Below are positions 53,022-62,407 of a stretch of DNA of 64,000 nucleotides, piece after piece. The stretch is from JAPPHA01 sp965221575 (GTDB lineage: Bacteria; Pseudomonadota; Alphaproteobacteria; Rhodobacterales; Rhodobacteraceae). Both the position numbers and the translations under genes were made by a program. The stretch spans positions 868,001 through 932,000 of the forward strand of contig CBDCSM010000011.1 of NCBI GenBank assembly GCA_965221575.1. The letters run 5' to 3'. A model generated the notes under the pieces. It saw nothing but the letters and a program-made list of their open reading frames with translations. It was not told the DNA's origin and did not search any database. Numbering within the stretch: position 1 is the first letter of the stretch; each line of letters starts with the position of its first letter.

Positions 53022-55394
53022 ATGCCGACGCCGGACCAGGTCCGCATCGCCGAAGATCGCGCAAAGCCGCGCGTCATGGAACTCTGGTGGGCGCTCAGGC
53101 CGCTGACATCGGTGATCCGATTCATGAACACCGGCGCCCATCCGGATGACGAGACGTCAGCGATGCTTGCCGCGCTCGGTGTCCGGGACGGGTTCAACCT
53201 GTCCTTTGCGTGTTCGACCCGGGGCGAAGGCGGACAGAACGACATCGGGAAGGAGCTTTCCGGGGACCTCGGTGCGCTGAGGACGGCCGAAATGGAAAAA
53301 GCCTGCGAAATCCTCGGAATGAGGATGTACTGGCTGTCCGAAAGCCCGGAAGACACGATCGTCGATTTCGGATTCTCCAAGAGCGGAACCGAGACTCTTG
53401 ACCGGTGGGGTCCCGAACGCACGCTCGCGCGGTTCGTCGAGATCGTCAGGACCGAACGCCCCGACATCATCTGCCCGACCTTCCTTGACGTCCCCGGCCA
53501 GCATGGGCACCACAGGGCAATGACGGAAGCCGCGCGGCTGGTCATGGCCGCCGCGGCCGATCGGGCTCATCCGAGCAACCTGGCGCCGTGGCAGGTCGGG
53601 AAACTCTACCTCCCCGCGTGGTCCGGCGCGGGCCGCGCGTATGATGACGACGTCGGACCGCCGCCGGCCACGGTCGTGGTTCCCGGAAAAGGCGTCGATC
53701 CGGTCAGCGGCTGGAGTTGGGAACGGATCGGCCAGCAGTCGCGGTCATTCCACCGCTCCCAGGGCATGGGCCGGTGGATCGCCGCGGGCGAGGAACGGGA
53801 CTGGCCGCTTCACCTGGCCGAGAGCCATGTCACGGGCCCGGACAGGACACCTGCTTCCGGCCTTCCAGCGACGGTCAGCGACCTCGCGCACGTCGACGGC
53901 GCGGAGCCGATCGCGGACCGCCTGCGAACGGCAGGGCAGGCGCTCGACAAGACCGTGTCCGCGTTTCCCGACTTCGATTCCGTGGCAGAGGCCGCCGCGC
54001 GGGCACTCGCGTGTATCCGCGCCGCCCGGGATTCCTGCCCCGAGGACGCGAGCGGCGAAATCCTGCACCGGCTCGTTGCCAAGGAAACACAACTTGGACA
54101 TGTCAGGCGGATCGCGCTCGGCGTGGAAGCCCGTGCACGCCTCGGGGAGCGATGGCTGTACCCTGGAAGCAGGACCACGATTTCGCTCGAGCGACGGACG
54201 GGAACGGCGAGCAGCGTTCACGCGGTGCTTGAACCCTCTCGGGGCTGCACGGTCGCGGACGGGACCTTTCGGGTCGGCCCGGAGGCGGCTTCGACCGATC
54301 CCTACCGGGACCATTTCGATCCCTGGATGCCGGCCGCGCCGATGCTGTCACTGGACATCGAGGCCCATGGCGTCAGGTCGAACTGCCGCCTTCCCCTCGA
54401 CGACCCGCCGGTGATCCTTCCGGGACGCTCTGCCCGGATCGAGCCGGACTCCGCGATCGTCAACCTTGCCGCGAACCCGAGGCGGATCGAGGTGGCGGTC
54501 ACGGGCGCGCATCCGGTTTCGGCCGAGGCGGAGCTTGGCCTGCCGCCGGGCTGGGATCTCGAGAGAACCGATGGGGGATTCGCATTCACGGCCCCCGAAC
54601 ATGCCGGCGAGGGGCTTTATTCGATCCCGCTCTACCTCGATGGCGAACCCGCCACCGCCGTCCGGCGGATTTCCTATCCCCACATCGCCGCGACAGCCAA
54701 TATTCGCAGGGCGGAAATTAGGGTTCGCGTTCTCGCGGCTCGCGTCCCGGATGTCCGTGTCGGCTACATCGGTTCCGGGAACGACAGGATCGACCACTGG
54801 CTCGCCGCGCTCGGGGCGGACGTCGCGACGATGTCCGACGACGAGTTGCGAACGACGGCGGCATTCCGGTCGTACGACACGATCGTTGTCGGGATATTCG
54901 CGATGAAAATGCGCCCGGGCCTCGCCCGGGCAATGCCGGTCCTGCATCGCTGGATCCGGGATGGCGGGACGCTGGTGACTCTCTACCATCGGCCGTGGGA
55001 CAACTGGGATCCCGAAACCGTCCCGCCGAAGAGGCTGGAAATCGGCCAGCCTTCGCTTCGCTGGCGCGTGACCGACGCGAAGTCGGACGTCGCCCATCTC
55101 GAGCCGGCACATCCGGTCCTGGTGCATCCCAACCGGATCGGGCCGGATGACTGGGCCGGCTGGCACAAGGAAAGGGGTCTTTATTTCGCGAAGTCCTGGG
55201 ACCGGGCCTATCGTCCCCTGATCGAGACGGCGGACCCGGGCGAACGGCCGCACCGCGGCGCGTTGCTGGCGGCGGACATCGGCCGGGGACGGCACGTGCA
55301 CACGTCGCTGGTCCTGCATCACCAGACGGAGAAGCTCGTGCCAGGCGCGTTCCGGCTCCTGGCGAACATGATTCAGCGAAGACGGCCCGAATGA
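53022..55394 (+). CDS. large PIG-L family deacetylase
   Basis: The protein has 790 residues. The N-terminal PIG-L/LmbE domain (about 35-210) has the zinc motif GAHPDDET and the second metal segment FLDVPGQHGHHRAMTEAARL. The central part (about 290-590) is beta-rich, and the C-terminal part (about 595-785, starting VRVGYIGSGNDRIDHWLAALG) resembles a class I glutamine-amidotransferase-like fold. Start ATG 53022 has an AAGGG site; the upstream frame is not conserved-looking. PIG-L enzymes remove N-acetyl groups from amino sugars and related compounds. Its divergence from the ABC operon suggests action on the imported compound. Confidence 0.88.
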   Translation: MPTPDQVRIAEDRAKPRVMELWWALRPLTSVIRFMNTGAHPDDETSAMLAALGVRDGFNLSFACSTRGEGGQNDIGKELSGDLGALRTAEMEKACEILGMRMYWLSESPEDTIVDFGFSKSGTETLDRWGPERTLARFVEIVRTERPDIICPTFLDVPGQHGHHRAMTEAARLVMAAAADRAHPSNLAPWQVGKLYLPAWSGAGRAYDDDVGPPPATVVVPGKGVDPVSGWSWERIGQQSRSFHRSQGMGRWIAAGEERDWPLHLAESHVTGPDRTPASGLPATVSDLAHVDGAEPIADRLRTAGQALDKTVSAFPDFDSVAEAAARALACIRAARDSCPEDASGEILHRLVAKETQLGHVRRIALGVEARARLGERWLYPGSRTTISLERRTGTASSVHAVLEPSRGCTVADGTFRVGPEAASTDPYRDHFDPWMPAAPMLSLDIEAHGVRSNCRLPLDDPPVILPGRSARIEPDSAIVNLAANPRRIEVAVTGAHPVSAEAELGLPPGWDLERTDGGFAFTAPEHAGEGLYSIPLYLDGEPATAVRRISYPHIAATANIRRAEIRVRVLAARVPDVRVGYIGSGNDRIDHWLAALGADVATMSDDELRTTAAFRSYDTIVVGIFAMKMRPGLARAMPVLHRWIRDGGTLVTLYHRPWDNWDPETVPPKRLEIGQPSLRWRVTDAKSDVAHLEPAHPVLVHPNRIGPDDWAGWHKERGLYFAKSWDRAYRPLIETADPGERPHRGALLAADIGRGRHVHTSLVLHHQTEKLVPGAFRLLANMIQRRRPE

Positions 55395-55528
55395 CCGCGG
55401 CCGGTTCTTCATGCCGGATGGGCATGGCCGGACGCGGGCCACCCGGTGAACGCGCCGGGGCCAGGACGGAGCACGAGGTCCAGGCATACCGGCGCGGACG
55501 ACTTCACAAACCGGACAAGGGATAAGAC

Positions 55529-56365
55529 ATGACGGCGAACGCAAGATCAATCGTGGTGACGGGATGCTCTTCCGGCATAGGCCGGGACGCGGCATTCGCC
55601 TTGCGGCGCCGGAACTGGCGGGTCTTCGCGACCTGCCGTTCCGCCTCCGATTGCCGGGAACTGGAAGCCGAGGGGTTCGAGAGCCTGGTCATCGACTACG
55701 AGGACGAAAACTCGATCGAGGCAGCGGCGGAGACGGTACTTGAGCGCACGGGAGGAACGATCGACGCTCTGTTCAACAACGGCGCATATGCCATTCCCGG
55801 TGCGGTCGAGGATCTCCCGAGAGACGCCATACGTGCGATTTTCGAGGCCAATGTCTTCGGTTATCTCGACCTCACCAACCGGCTCCTGCCGGCGATGAGG
55901 CGCCAGGGTCACGGCAGGATCGTCAACTGCTCTTCCGTCCTCGGCTTTACCGCCCTGGCGTTTCGCGGCGCGTACGTATCCACGAAGTTCGCGCTCGAGG
56001 GATTGACGGATACACTGCGTATCGAACTTCGCGGTACACCAATCAGGGTCGTCCTGATTGAACCCGGCCCGATCACGACCGAGATTCGCCGCAACTCACG
56101 TCCTCATTTCGAGAAATGGATCAGGTGGAAAGACTCCGCCCTCCGCGACAAGTACGAGTCCCGCTTCATCCCGGCCCTCTACGACGATTCGCCATCGCGG
56201 GATTTCGGAGAACTTCCGCCCTCCAGCGTCACGGCGAAACTCGTTCATGCCCTGGAATCGCCAAACCCAAGACCGCGCTATCTTGTCACGACGCCAACCT
56301 ATATGTGTGCGGCGATCAAGCGCCTGTTGCCAACGCGGATGAGCGACCGGATACTGAGCCGGTGA
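55529..56365 (+). CDS. short-chain dehydrogenase/reductase (SDR)
   Basis: This classical SDR of 278 residues has the cofactor motif TGCSSGIGRDAA (11-22), NNGAY in place of NNAG (about 81-85), the catalytic Ser in NCSSVLG (about 135) and the YVSTKFALEG motif (Tyr about 149, Lys about 153). It probably uses NAD(H) or NADP(H) on a lipid or ketone substrate. A damaged partial copy with its upstream DNA lies at 46541-47028. It is followed by the twin-TM gene 82 bases later. Confidence 0.95.
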   Translation: MTANARSIVVTGCSSGIGRDAAFALRRRNWRVFATCRSASDCRELEAEGFESLVIDYEDENSIEAAAETVLERTGGTIDALFNNGAYAIPGAVEDLPRDAIRAIFEANVFGYLDLTNRLLPAMRRQGHGRIVNCSSVLGFTALAFRGAYVSTKFALEGLTDTLRIELRGTPIRVVLIEPGPITTEIRRNSRPHFEKWIRWKDSALRDKYESRFIPALYDDSPSRDFGELPPSSVTAKLVHALESPNPRPRYLVTTPTYMCAAIKRLLPTRMSDRILSR

Positions 56366-56447
56366 TGACGGGTCACCGCGCTCAGTCGCACGGGCCGGGC
56401 GCGTTGGCGCATGGGCACAACACGCGCCTCGGGAGGATCGGGTCGTG

Positions 56448-56648
56448 ATGGACGTATTGTATTACATCGTGGTCATTTCCGTGCTTGCCGTTGTCATCAT
56501 CCTGATGATCGGGCTTGGCGGATTCATGCATGGGGGTGAATTCAATCGTCGATATGCCAACAAGATCATGCGCCTGCGCATTATCGGCCAGGCGATCGCC
56601 GTCGTGTTGATTCTGCTCTATGTGGTTCTGAGGCAGTTCGAGGGATAA
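56448..56648 (+). CDS. twin transmembrane helix small protein (HIG1-like)
   Basis: The protein has 66 residues and two membrane helices (about 3-27 and 47-63) separated by a polar loop HGGEFNRRYANKIMRLR, the HIG1-like pattern found in alphaproteobacteria next to the cobalamin adenosyltransferase gene. GGGAGGA lies upstream; GTG 56445 is an alternative start. Relatives associate with respiratory complexes. It stops four bases before the next gene. Confidence 0.9.
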   Translation: MDVLYYIVVISVLAVVIILMIGLGGFMHGGEFNRRYANKIMRLRIIGQAIAVVLILLYVVLRQFEG

Positions 56649-56652
56649 GACC

Positions 56653-57228
56653 GTGGTTGTATTGAACAGGATCTACACGCGTACCGGAGATTCCGGCTCG
56701 ACCGCTCTCGGGGACGGCCAGCGTGTTTCCAAGACTTCGCCGCGGGTTGCTGCCTACGGCAGCGTTGACGAGACGAACGCGGCGGTTGGCCTTGCCAGGA
56801 TGCATGCCTCCGAAGACCTCGATGCGGCCCTGATCCGGATCCAGAACGACCTGTTCGACCTCGGGGCCGATCTCTGCCGGCCGGTTTCCGAAAAAGAGAG
56901 CGACTCCGGGAATCCGCCTCTCAGGATCTGTCCCGACCAGACACGGCGGCTGGAGCGCGAGATCGATGCCATGAACGAACGGCTGACACCGCTCCGGAGT
57001 TTTGTCCTGCCCGGCGGCTCGCCTCTCGCCGCCAGCCTTCACCACTGCCGGACGGTCGCGCGGCGCGCGGAGAGACTGACGATCGCCCTTTCGGAGACGG
57101 AAACCATCAACCCGGACTCGGCGAAATACCTGAACCGCCTGTCGGACTGGTTCTTCGTCGCGGCACGCACCGCGAATGATTGCGGAAAGGATGACGTTCT
57201 CTGGGTACCGGGAGCCAATCGTACATAG
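56653..57228 (+). CDS. cob(I)alamin adenosyltransferase (PduO type)
   Basis: The 191-residue protein starts with GTG 56653. RIYTRTGDSGSTALGDGQRV is the ATP-binding N-terminal signature, AYGSVDETNAAVGLAR follows, and the C-terminal LNRLSDWFFVAART contains the conserved Arg/Asp pocket residues. It makes adenosylcobalamin from cob(I)alamin and ATP, the cofactor of methylmalonyl-CoA mutase, which links functionally to the propionyl-CoA made by MmsA. Confidence 0.95.
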   Translation: MVVLNRIYTRTGDSGSTALGDGQRVSKTSPRVAAYGSVDETNAAVGLARMHASEDLDAALIRIQNDLFDLGADLCRPVSEKESDSGNPPLRICPDQTRRLEREIDAMNERLTPLRSFVLPGGSPLAASLHHCRTVARRAERLTIALSETETINPDSAKYLNRLSDWFFVAARTANDCGKDDVLWVPGANRT

Positions 57229-57431
57229 CGCGGCGACACGTGGTCCGGTATCGTCGCCAAAGGGACTGCCGCGGTGAGGCGGGACCGGCGGGCAACCTCA
57301 CCAATTCCCTGATCCCGGCAGGGCCTCGCGGGTTTCCGGCAAGGTTTCGAATTCAGGACCCGCCCGCATTCGATTTGGGCTACCTTATCGGCCGGAATTC
57401 GCTTAAATCCCGGCCCGAAATCCGATTCGCT

Positions 57432-57453
57432 CCGGCGGCCGGTTGGCCGCCGG
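57432..57453 (+). promoter_or_regulatory. stem-loop just upstream of etfB
   Basis: CCGGCGGCC pairs with GGCCGCCGG around a GGTT loop, ending 25 bases before the etfB ATG and near its GGGAG site. It may be a leftover terminator of the upstream gene or a control element of etfB translation. The rest of the 250-base gap (57229-57478) shows no gene. Confidence 0.45.
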
Positions 57454-57478
57454 GAAATCCAGCGGGAGAAGACACGGA

Positions 57479-58240
57479 ATGAAGATACTTGTACCGGTCA
57501 AGCGGGTCATTGACTACAATGTCAAGGTCCGGGTTCGCCGGGATGGTGAAGGTGTCGACCTTGCCAATGTGAAAATGTCGATGAATCCGTTCGACGAGAT
57601 CGCCGTCGAGGAGGCCATCCGGCTCAAGGAAGCCCAAAAGGCCGATGAGGTCGTCGCCATCTCCATCGGCATCAAGCAGAACCAGGAGACGCTGAGGACG
57701 GCGCTCGCCATGGGCGCCGACCGCGCGATCCTCATCGTCGCGGCCGACGACGTTCACACGGACATCGAGCCCCTTGCCGTGGCCAAGCTGCTCAAGGCGG
57801 CGATCGACAGGGAGCAGCCCGGGCTGGTGATCTGCGGCAAGCAGGCGATCGACAACGACATGAACGCGACCGGGCAGATGCTGGCGGCGCTGCTGGGCTG
57901 GCCGCAGGCGACCTTTGCATCCGGACTCGACGTCGATGCCGACGGTGCGTCCGTTACCCGTGAAGTCGATGGCGGTCTCCAGGTCGTTCGCGTCGCTCTG
58001 CCCGCAATCGTCACTGTCGACCTGCGGCTCAACGAGCCGCGATACGCGTCACTGCCCAACATCATGAGGGCCAAGAGAAAACCGATGGACGAACTGACGC
58101 CCGACGACCTTGGCGTCGACGTCACGCCCCGGTTGAATATCCTCTCGACCCGTGAACCGGAGGGCCGCGCCGCCGGTGTCAAGGTTGCAAGTGTCGATGA
58201 ACTTGTCGAGAAGCTTCGGGACGAAGCGGGAGTAATCTGA
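57479..58240 (+). CDS. etfB: electron transfer flavoprotein beta subunit
   Basis: The 253-residue subunit begins with the ETF-beta signature MKILVPVKRVIDYNVKVRVR and has MSMNPFDEIAVEEAIRLKE and the AMP-binding CGKQAIDNDMNATGQMLA. ATG 57479 follows GGGAGAAG, and the 12 codons upstream are excluded. With the alpha subunit it carries electrons from acyl-CoA and dimethylglycine/sarcosine-type dehydrogenases to the quinone pool. Its stop overlaps the etfA start (TGATG). Confidence 0.97.
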   Translation: MKILVPVKRVIDYNVKVRVRRDGEGVDLANVKMSMNPFDEIAVEEAIRLKEAQKADEVVAISIGIKQNQETLRTALAMGADRAILIVAADDVHTDIEPLAVAKLLKAAIDREQPGLVICGKQAIDNDMNATGQMLAALLGWPQATFASGLDVDADGASVTREVDGGLQVVRVALPAIVTVDLRLNEPRYASLPNIMRAKRKPMDELTPDDLGVDVTPRLNILSTREPEGRAAGVKVASVDELVEKLRDEAGVI

Positions 58241-59175
58241 TGGCTGTCCTCCTGGTTGCTGAAATTGCTGGCGGTGAACTCTCGGTCGATCAGACCGCGA
58301 AGGCCCTGACCGCCCTTTCGGTTCTTGAAGATGACGTCACGGTCCTGTGCGCGTCTTCGGGTTGTGATGACGCGGCGTCGACGGTCGCAGGGTTGGCGGG
58401 CGTGTCCAGGGTCCTGTGCGCGGATGATCCCGCTCTCAAGGATGGCCTTGCCGAACCCGTGGCCGACCTGATCGTGTCCCTGGCCGATCGTTTCGACCAT
58501 GTCGTGGCGCCCGCGACCGCAAACGCGAAGAATGTCCTGCCACGCGTCGCAGGACTGCTTGACGTCATGGTTGTCTCCGACATCACCGCGATCGTCGACG
58601 ACAGCACGTTCGAGCGGCCGATTTATGCGGGAAACGCCATCCAGACAGTCGCGTCTTCGGATTCCGTCAAGGTCGTGTCCATAAGGACCGCCGGGTTCGA
58701 AGCCACGGGCGCCGGTACCGGCGATCCCGCGCCGATCGATTCGATCTCGGCAACAGGTGATTCCGGTCTTTCCGAATGGGTCGAGGACAAGGTCCAGGAC
58801 TCCGGCCGGCCCGAGCTGACGTCCGCCAAGATCGTGGTGTCCGGCGGTCGTGGCGTCGGTTCGGAAGACAGCTTTGCGATCATCGAGACGCTGGCCGACA
58901 AGCTCGGCGCAGCGGTCGGAGCGTCGCGTGCCGCCGTCGATTCGGGCTACGCACCGAATGACTGGCAGGTCGGGCAAACCGGCAAGGTCGTCGCGCCTGA
59001 CCTTTACATTGCTTGCGGAATCTCTGGGGCTATCCAGCACCTCGCGGGCATGAAGGACTCGCGGGTCATCGTCGCAATCAACAAGGACGAGGAAGCACCG
59101 ATCTTCCAGGTCGCGGACTACGGTCTCGTCGCGGACCTGTTCGACGCCGTTCCCGCGTTGACCGACGCACTCTAG
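58240..59175 (+). CDS. etfA: electron transfer flavoprotein alpha subunit
   Basis: The 311-residue subunit has the C-terminal FAD domain signature: SGGRGVGSEDSFAIIETLAD, VGASRAAVDSGYAPNDWQVGQTGK, PDLYIACGISGAIQHLAGMK and INKDEEAPIFQVADYGLVADLF. It begins on the last base of etfB. It pairs with EtfB as the soluble electron carrier. Confidence 0.98.
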   Translation: MAVLLVAEIAGGELSVDQTAKALTALSVLEDDVTVLCASSGCDDAASTVAGLAGVSRVLCADDPALKDGLAEPVADLIVSLADRFDHVVAPATANAKNVLPRVAGLLDVMVVSDITAIVDDSTFERPIYAGNAIQTVASSDSVKVVSIRTAGFEATGAGTGDPAPIDSISATGDSGLSEWVEDKVQDSGRPELTSAKIVVSGGRGVGSEDSFAIIETLADKLGAAVGASRAAVDSGYAPNDWQVGQTGKVVAPDLYIACGISGAIQHLAGMKDSRVIVAINKDEEAPIFQVADYGLVADLFDAVPALTDAL

Positions 59176-59458
59176 GTGCCCGGGCCTCGGGCTGGTCGCC
59201 GAAACCGTCCCGGCATGACAGCTGCGATCATCCCCGGGCCGGTCTCTCCACCTTGCGGGAACCGTCGCTCAAACGCGTGACGCCACGCGGCCAAGATCGA
59301 TTACCGGTGGGATGAGAGCCGGGGTCATCGGAATTCGGGTCGTCGGCTTGCCGGGAACGGAATTCGAAGATGGGGAACCGGCACCTGTTCCCACCGGGGC
59401 CGAACGGTTATAAGTCACGATTGACGCGAGCCTGATGGGGACACTGCGGGGATTACCG
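59176..59458. other. gap between etfA and the hydroxyacyl-CoA dehydrogenase
   Basis: This stretch of 283 bases has no gene. A short GCCCG/CGGGC hairpin just after the etfA stop (about 59178-59192) may be a weak terminator. Confidence 0.4.
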
Positions 59459-60334
59459 ATGGAGATCAAGTCAGTAGGAATCGTCGGCGCCGGCCAGATG
59501 GGGAACGGGATCGCCCATGTGTTCGGCCTGGCAGACTACGATGTCAAAATCTACGACATCTCCCCGGACGCCATCACGGTCGCGATCGGCACGATCGAGC
59601 GGAACCTTGGACGCCAGATGGCCCGTGGCGTCATCAAGGACGCCGACAAGACCCGAACCCTTGGCAATATCAACGCGGTCGAAAAACTCGCGGACATCGG
59701 CGATACAGACATCGTGATCGAGGCGGCGACCGAACGGGAAACCATCAAGACCGCGATATTCGAGGATCTCCTCCCGCACCTTCGCCCGCACACGATTCTG
59801 ACATCCAACACGTCATCGATTTCGATCACCCGCCTGGCGTCCAGGACCGACCGGCCCGAGCGCTTCATGGGATTTCATTTCATGAACCCGGTACCGATGA
59901 TGCAGCTGGTCGAGCTGATTCGCGGCATTGCCACCGATCGAGAGACCTACGATGTCCTGTATTCTGTCGTTGGCAGCATCGGGAAGACCGCGACGACCGC
60001 GGAGGATTTCCCCGGCTTCATCGTCAACCGGATCCTGATGCCGATGGTCAACGAGGCTGTTTATACGCTGTACGAGGGTGTCGGCTCGGTGCAGAGCATT
60101 GACACGTCTCTCAAGCTCGGGACCAACCATCCGATGGGCCCCCTGGAGCTTGCCGACTTTATTGGCCTCGATACATGCCTTGCGATCATGAACGTTCTGC
60201 ATGACGGTCTCGCCGACACCAAGTACCGGCCCTGCCCGTTGCTGACAAAATATGTCGAGGCGGGATGGCTGGGCCGAAAGACCCAGCGCGGATTCTATGA
60301 CTACCGGGGAGATGTTCCGGTTCCGACCCGGTAG
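59459..60334 (+). CDS. 3-hydroxybutyryl-CoA dehydrogenase
   Basis: At 291 residues it has the NAD motif VGIVGAGQMGNGIAHVFGLA, the conserved SNTSSISIT and the catalytic His in FHFMNPVPMMQLVE, with DFPGFIVNRILMPMVNEAV in the C-terminal domain. ATG 59459 follows a GGGGA site. It oxidises (S)-3-hydroxyacyl-CoA with NAD+. The etfBA-hbd order is a conserved alphaproteobacterial arrangement serving fatty-acid or butyryl-CoA metabolism. Confidence 0.96.
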   Translation: MEIKSVGIVGAGQMGNGIAHVFGLADYDVKIYDISPDAITVAIGTIERNLGRQMARGVIKDADKTRTLGNINAVEKLADIGDTDIVIEAATERETIKTAIFEDLLPHLRPHTILTSNTSSISITRLASRTDRPERFMGFHFMNPVPMMQLVELIRGIATDRETYDVLYSVVGSIGKTATTAEDFPGFIVNRILMPMVNEAVYTLYEGVGSVQSIDTSLKLGTNHPMGPLELADFIGLDTCLAIMNVLHDGLADTKYRPCPLLTKYVEAGWLGRKTQRGFYDYRGDVPVPTR

Positions 60335-60433
60335 CCCGGAGTCGGGAATCGACAACAAGACCGTCTCGCACGACGAACATCTCTTGGAGGCCTGGCATGT
60401 CCGGAGAACGGATTCCGGAGTATTAAGTTCCGG

Positions 60434-61297
60434 TCATGACTCCCTCAGGCCAAGGCCCCTGAGCCAGGCATCGACCTGTCCGAAAGCATCCTGTTGCCAT
60501 TGATCTACCGTCCGGTCGCCAAGCAGGTTGGAGCCTTCAACGAACCGTTTCACGCTCGTCGGCCCGAAATCTTCAACACTCCGAAACTTGTCCGAGATCA
60601 AGCGATAGCCTTGGAGAGCCGACTCGACCTCCATTAGCGGTTGGGTTGCCTCGACGAGAGCGTCGATTCCATCCGGGAAGTTCCTTACAGAGTAGTAGAT
60701 ATCGTAGGCGTCCTTTCGTTTTAGACGGTTTGAAATTGCGTAACCTTTCATGGCCAGAAGGGCCGGGATCGATGCCACCGCGATGCTAACGCGGTTGCGG
60801 TTTCCGTCGGGCATGTGACCATCTATGGCAACCAATTGGTAGAACCTGAGCGCCAGATCCGCGCCGTCCGCGCGTTGGACAGCAAAATGGCTGATCAGAG
60901 GCGGTATATTTCTTGTGATCTCGGCGTCTCGTGGCATCAGGAAATCGACGACGACGTCGATATCGGTTCCGTCGTCCCTGGCCGGGACAGTACGCACGAG
61001 CTGAAAGCGCCGCAAATTATCCCGTTTAAGGTAGCCGTGGTCCTGTAAAGTTTCGACAAGCCGAGCATATTCGCCGTCGCCCAAGGCGGCCGGGTTGAGG
61101 TCTAGGTCCACATCCGCGGTGCCGACGTGCTGCATTTGGGCTCCACCCAACAGCAGCCAGGGAACGGCACCGCCGATGACAGCAAATCTGCCCTCGAAGT
61201 TACCGAGAATTTGGCCGATCTCAATGAGTACGGATTTGACCGCTGCCGTTGTTCGGTCGTCGTAATCACCTGCGGACTGGGGTTCCCTCACAGCCAT
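60434..61297 (-). CDS. abiEii: AbiEii/AbiGii-type nucleotidyltransferase toxin
   Basis: The 287-residue product has the nucleotidyltransferase core GTADVDLDLN (Asp64, Asp66) after FAVIGGAVPWLLLGG and the conserved KRKDAYDIYYSVRNF typical of AbiEii toxins. ATG 61297 lies inside the end of the antitoxin gene (overlap of about ten bases), as usual for these pairs. AbiEii-type toxins modify tRNA or related RNA ends and cause growth arrest during phage infection. Longer starts up to 61357 are possible. Confidence 0.88.
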   Translation of the reverse strand: MAVREPQSAGDYDDRTTAAVKSVLIEIGQILGNFEGRFAVIGGAVPWLLLGGAQMQHVGTADVDLDLNPAALGDGEYARLVETLQDHGYLKRDNLRRFQLVRTVPARDDGTDIDVVVDFLMPRDAEITRNIPPLISHFAVQRADGADLALRFYQLVAIDGHMPDGNRNRVSIAVASIPALLAMKGYAISNRLKRKDAYDIYYSVRNFPDGIDALVEATQPLMEVESALQGYRLISDKFRSVEDFGPTSVKRFVEGSNLLGDRTVDQWQQDAFGQVDAWLRGLGLRES

Positions 61298-62394
61298 GAA
61301 AAGCACTTTGCGGCCAGATGGTCGGCGGCCTCTCGGTCTCGATCGTTGCCGTTCCACAGATCAAGGTATGTGACGACCGGATTGGTGCAGAAGATGCCCG
61401 GTGCCGGCTGAACGGCGTCTGCAAACACAGTCTCATCATTCGGGATGCGCAGGACCACGTTGGACCCCAGTGCGGCATGGGTAAGGCGGAGCGGGTCTTT
61501 CAGCATCTGGGCACCGTGTTCATCCGCGTAAAAACTGTGCGTGCCACCTCTGATGTATGGAGCCAACCATTGGGCGGCCGAGTTTGACCCCAAGATCGCT
61601 CGTGGAGGTCGCGGGCCGGCGTCCAGTTTTCCTGACAAGGCATCACGCAGTTGTTCTCCGTGGAGAACCGTGTAACCATCTATGCAACGACCTGCTGGCT
61701 GACGGTAATTGTTGCGCCATGTCTTCAGAAGCTCATCCGGCTGGACCAGGACTAATCCGTCGCCACGCACTTCGATCCATTCCCTGTCCAGGAGCGCTTT
61801 GCGAATGTTGCTCACATGCCCGAGGCTTGCATTCGCTGCCCCAGCCAGATCGGTGACACGCCACGGGCGGGTCGGATCGCGAAGGAGGACCCGTAGGATT
61901 GCGCCCGCTTTCGGGGTAAACAGAGGCCGCAGAGCGCGGGTTTCGGACTTCGGTTTCTCCGCGACGGACCGCTCAAGATAGACGTTGCCGAACGCAAGGT
62001 GTGCGTTGCCGTAAATGTCGAGGTAGGCGACGTCGTGATCAAGGCAGATGGAACGTGACTTAGGAGACAAGTAGGGACTGACGAGCATTGGAATGAACTG
62101 TTTGGTAGCTTCCTGTTCCTCAGATCGAAGTAGGTGGGCGATGCAGCTCTTGAGTTTATAGACAGCGGAGCGGGCATTACGCGGCGTTCCATTCGACTTG
62201 ATCTCAATTAGAAGCACGTAGTGGATCCCATCGTGGTCATAATCGATCTTGGCATCGAACCGATAGTTGGGCGCAAAATGCTGTTCGTGGCTAACCGTGG
62301 TGATTTTTGTGTTCGGGACTCGTTCGAGCAGGGTGCGAACCGCGTCCAAGGCTGTACGCTCCATTTCATTTTCTATTTCACCTATTTTCACCAT
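61288..62394 (-). CDS. abiEi: AbiEi-family antitoxin with nuclease-like N-terminus
   Basis: The 368-residue protein has an N-terminal segment with FDAKIDYDHDGIHYVLLIEIK (Asp47, Glu64, Lys66), which has the spacing of a PD-(D/E)xK nuclease fold. A winged helix follows (about 165-215: RVLLRDPTRPWRVTDLAGA, LGHVSNIRKALLD), then an AbiEi-like C-terminal domain. The ATG at 62394 falls in the centre of a perfect palindrome, and the downstream ATG at 62364 is another possible start. It should repress the operon and neutralise the toxin encoded next. Confidence 0.85.
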   Translation of the reverse strand: MVKIGEIENEMERTALDAVRTLLERVPNTKITTVSHEQHFAPNYRFDAKIDYDHDGIHYVLLIEIKSNGTPRNARSAVYKLKSCIAHLLRSEEQEATKQFIPMLVSPYLSPKSRSICLDHDVAYLDIYGNAHLAFGNVYLERSVAEKPKSETRALRPLFTPKAGAILRVLLRDPTRPWRVTDLAGAANASLGHVSNIRKALLDREWIEVRGDGLVLVQPDELLKTWRNNYRQPAGRCIDGYTVLHGEQLRDALSGKLDAGPRPPRAILGSNSAAQWLAPYIRGGTHSFYADEHGAQMLKDPLRLTHAALGSNVVLRIPNDETVFADAVQPAPGIFCTNPVVTYLDLWNGNDRDREAADHLAAKCFSWL

Positions 62395-62407
62395 GTGGTG
62401 AAAATAG
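62382..62407. promoter_or_regulatory. palindromic operator at the abiEi start
   Basis: CTATTTTCACCA pairs perfectly with TGGTGAAAATAG around TG. Further TTTCAC / GTGAAA copies flank it (62375-62381 and 62416-62422), giving a nested array. This is the expected autoregulatory site of an AbiEi-type winged-helix antitoxin. Confidence 0.7.

Noticed and set aside
51437..53545. 702-codon extended start for the ABC binding protein
   Set aside because: Signal peptide and GGAGGA site put the start at 52693; the extension runs through the divergent promoter and PIG-L gene.
57300..57400. TTTCGAATTC stretch as a tRNA T-loop
   Set aside because: No matching acceptor, D or anticodon stems could be drawn around it.
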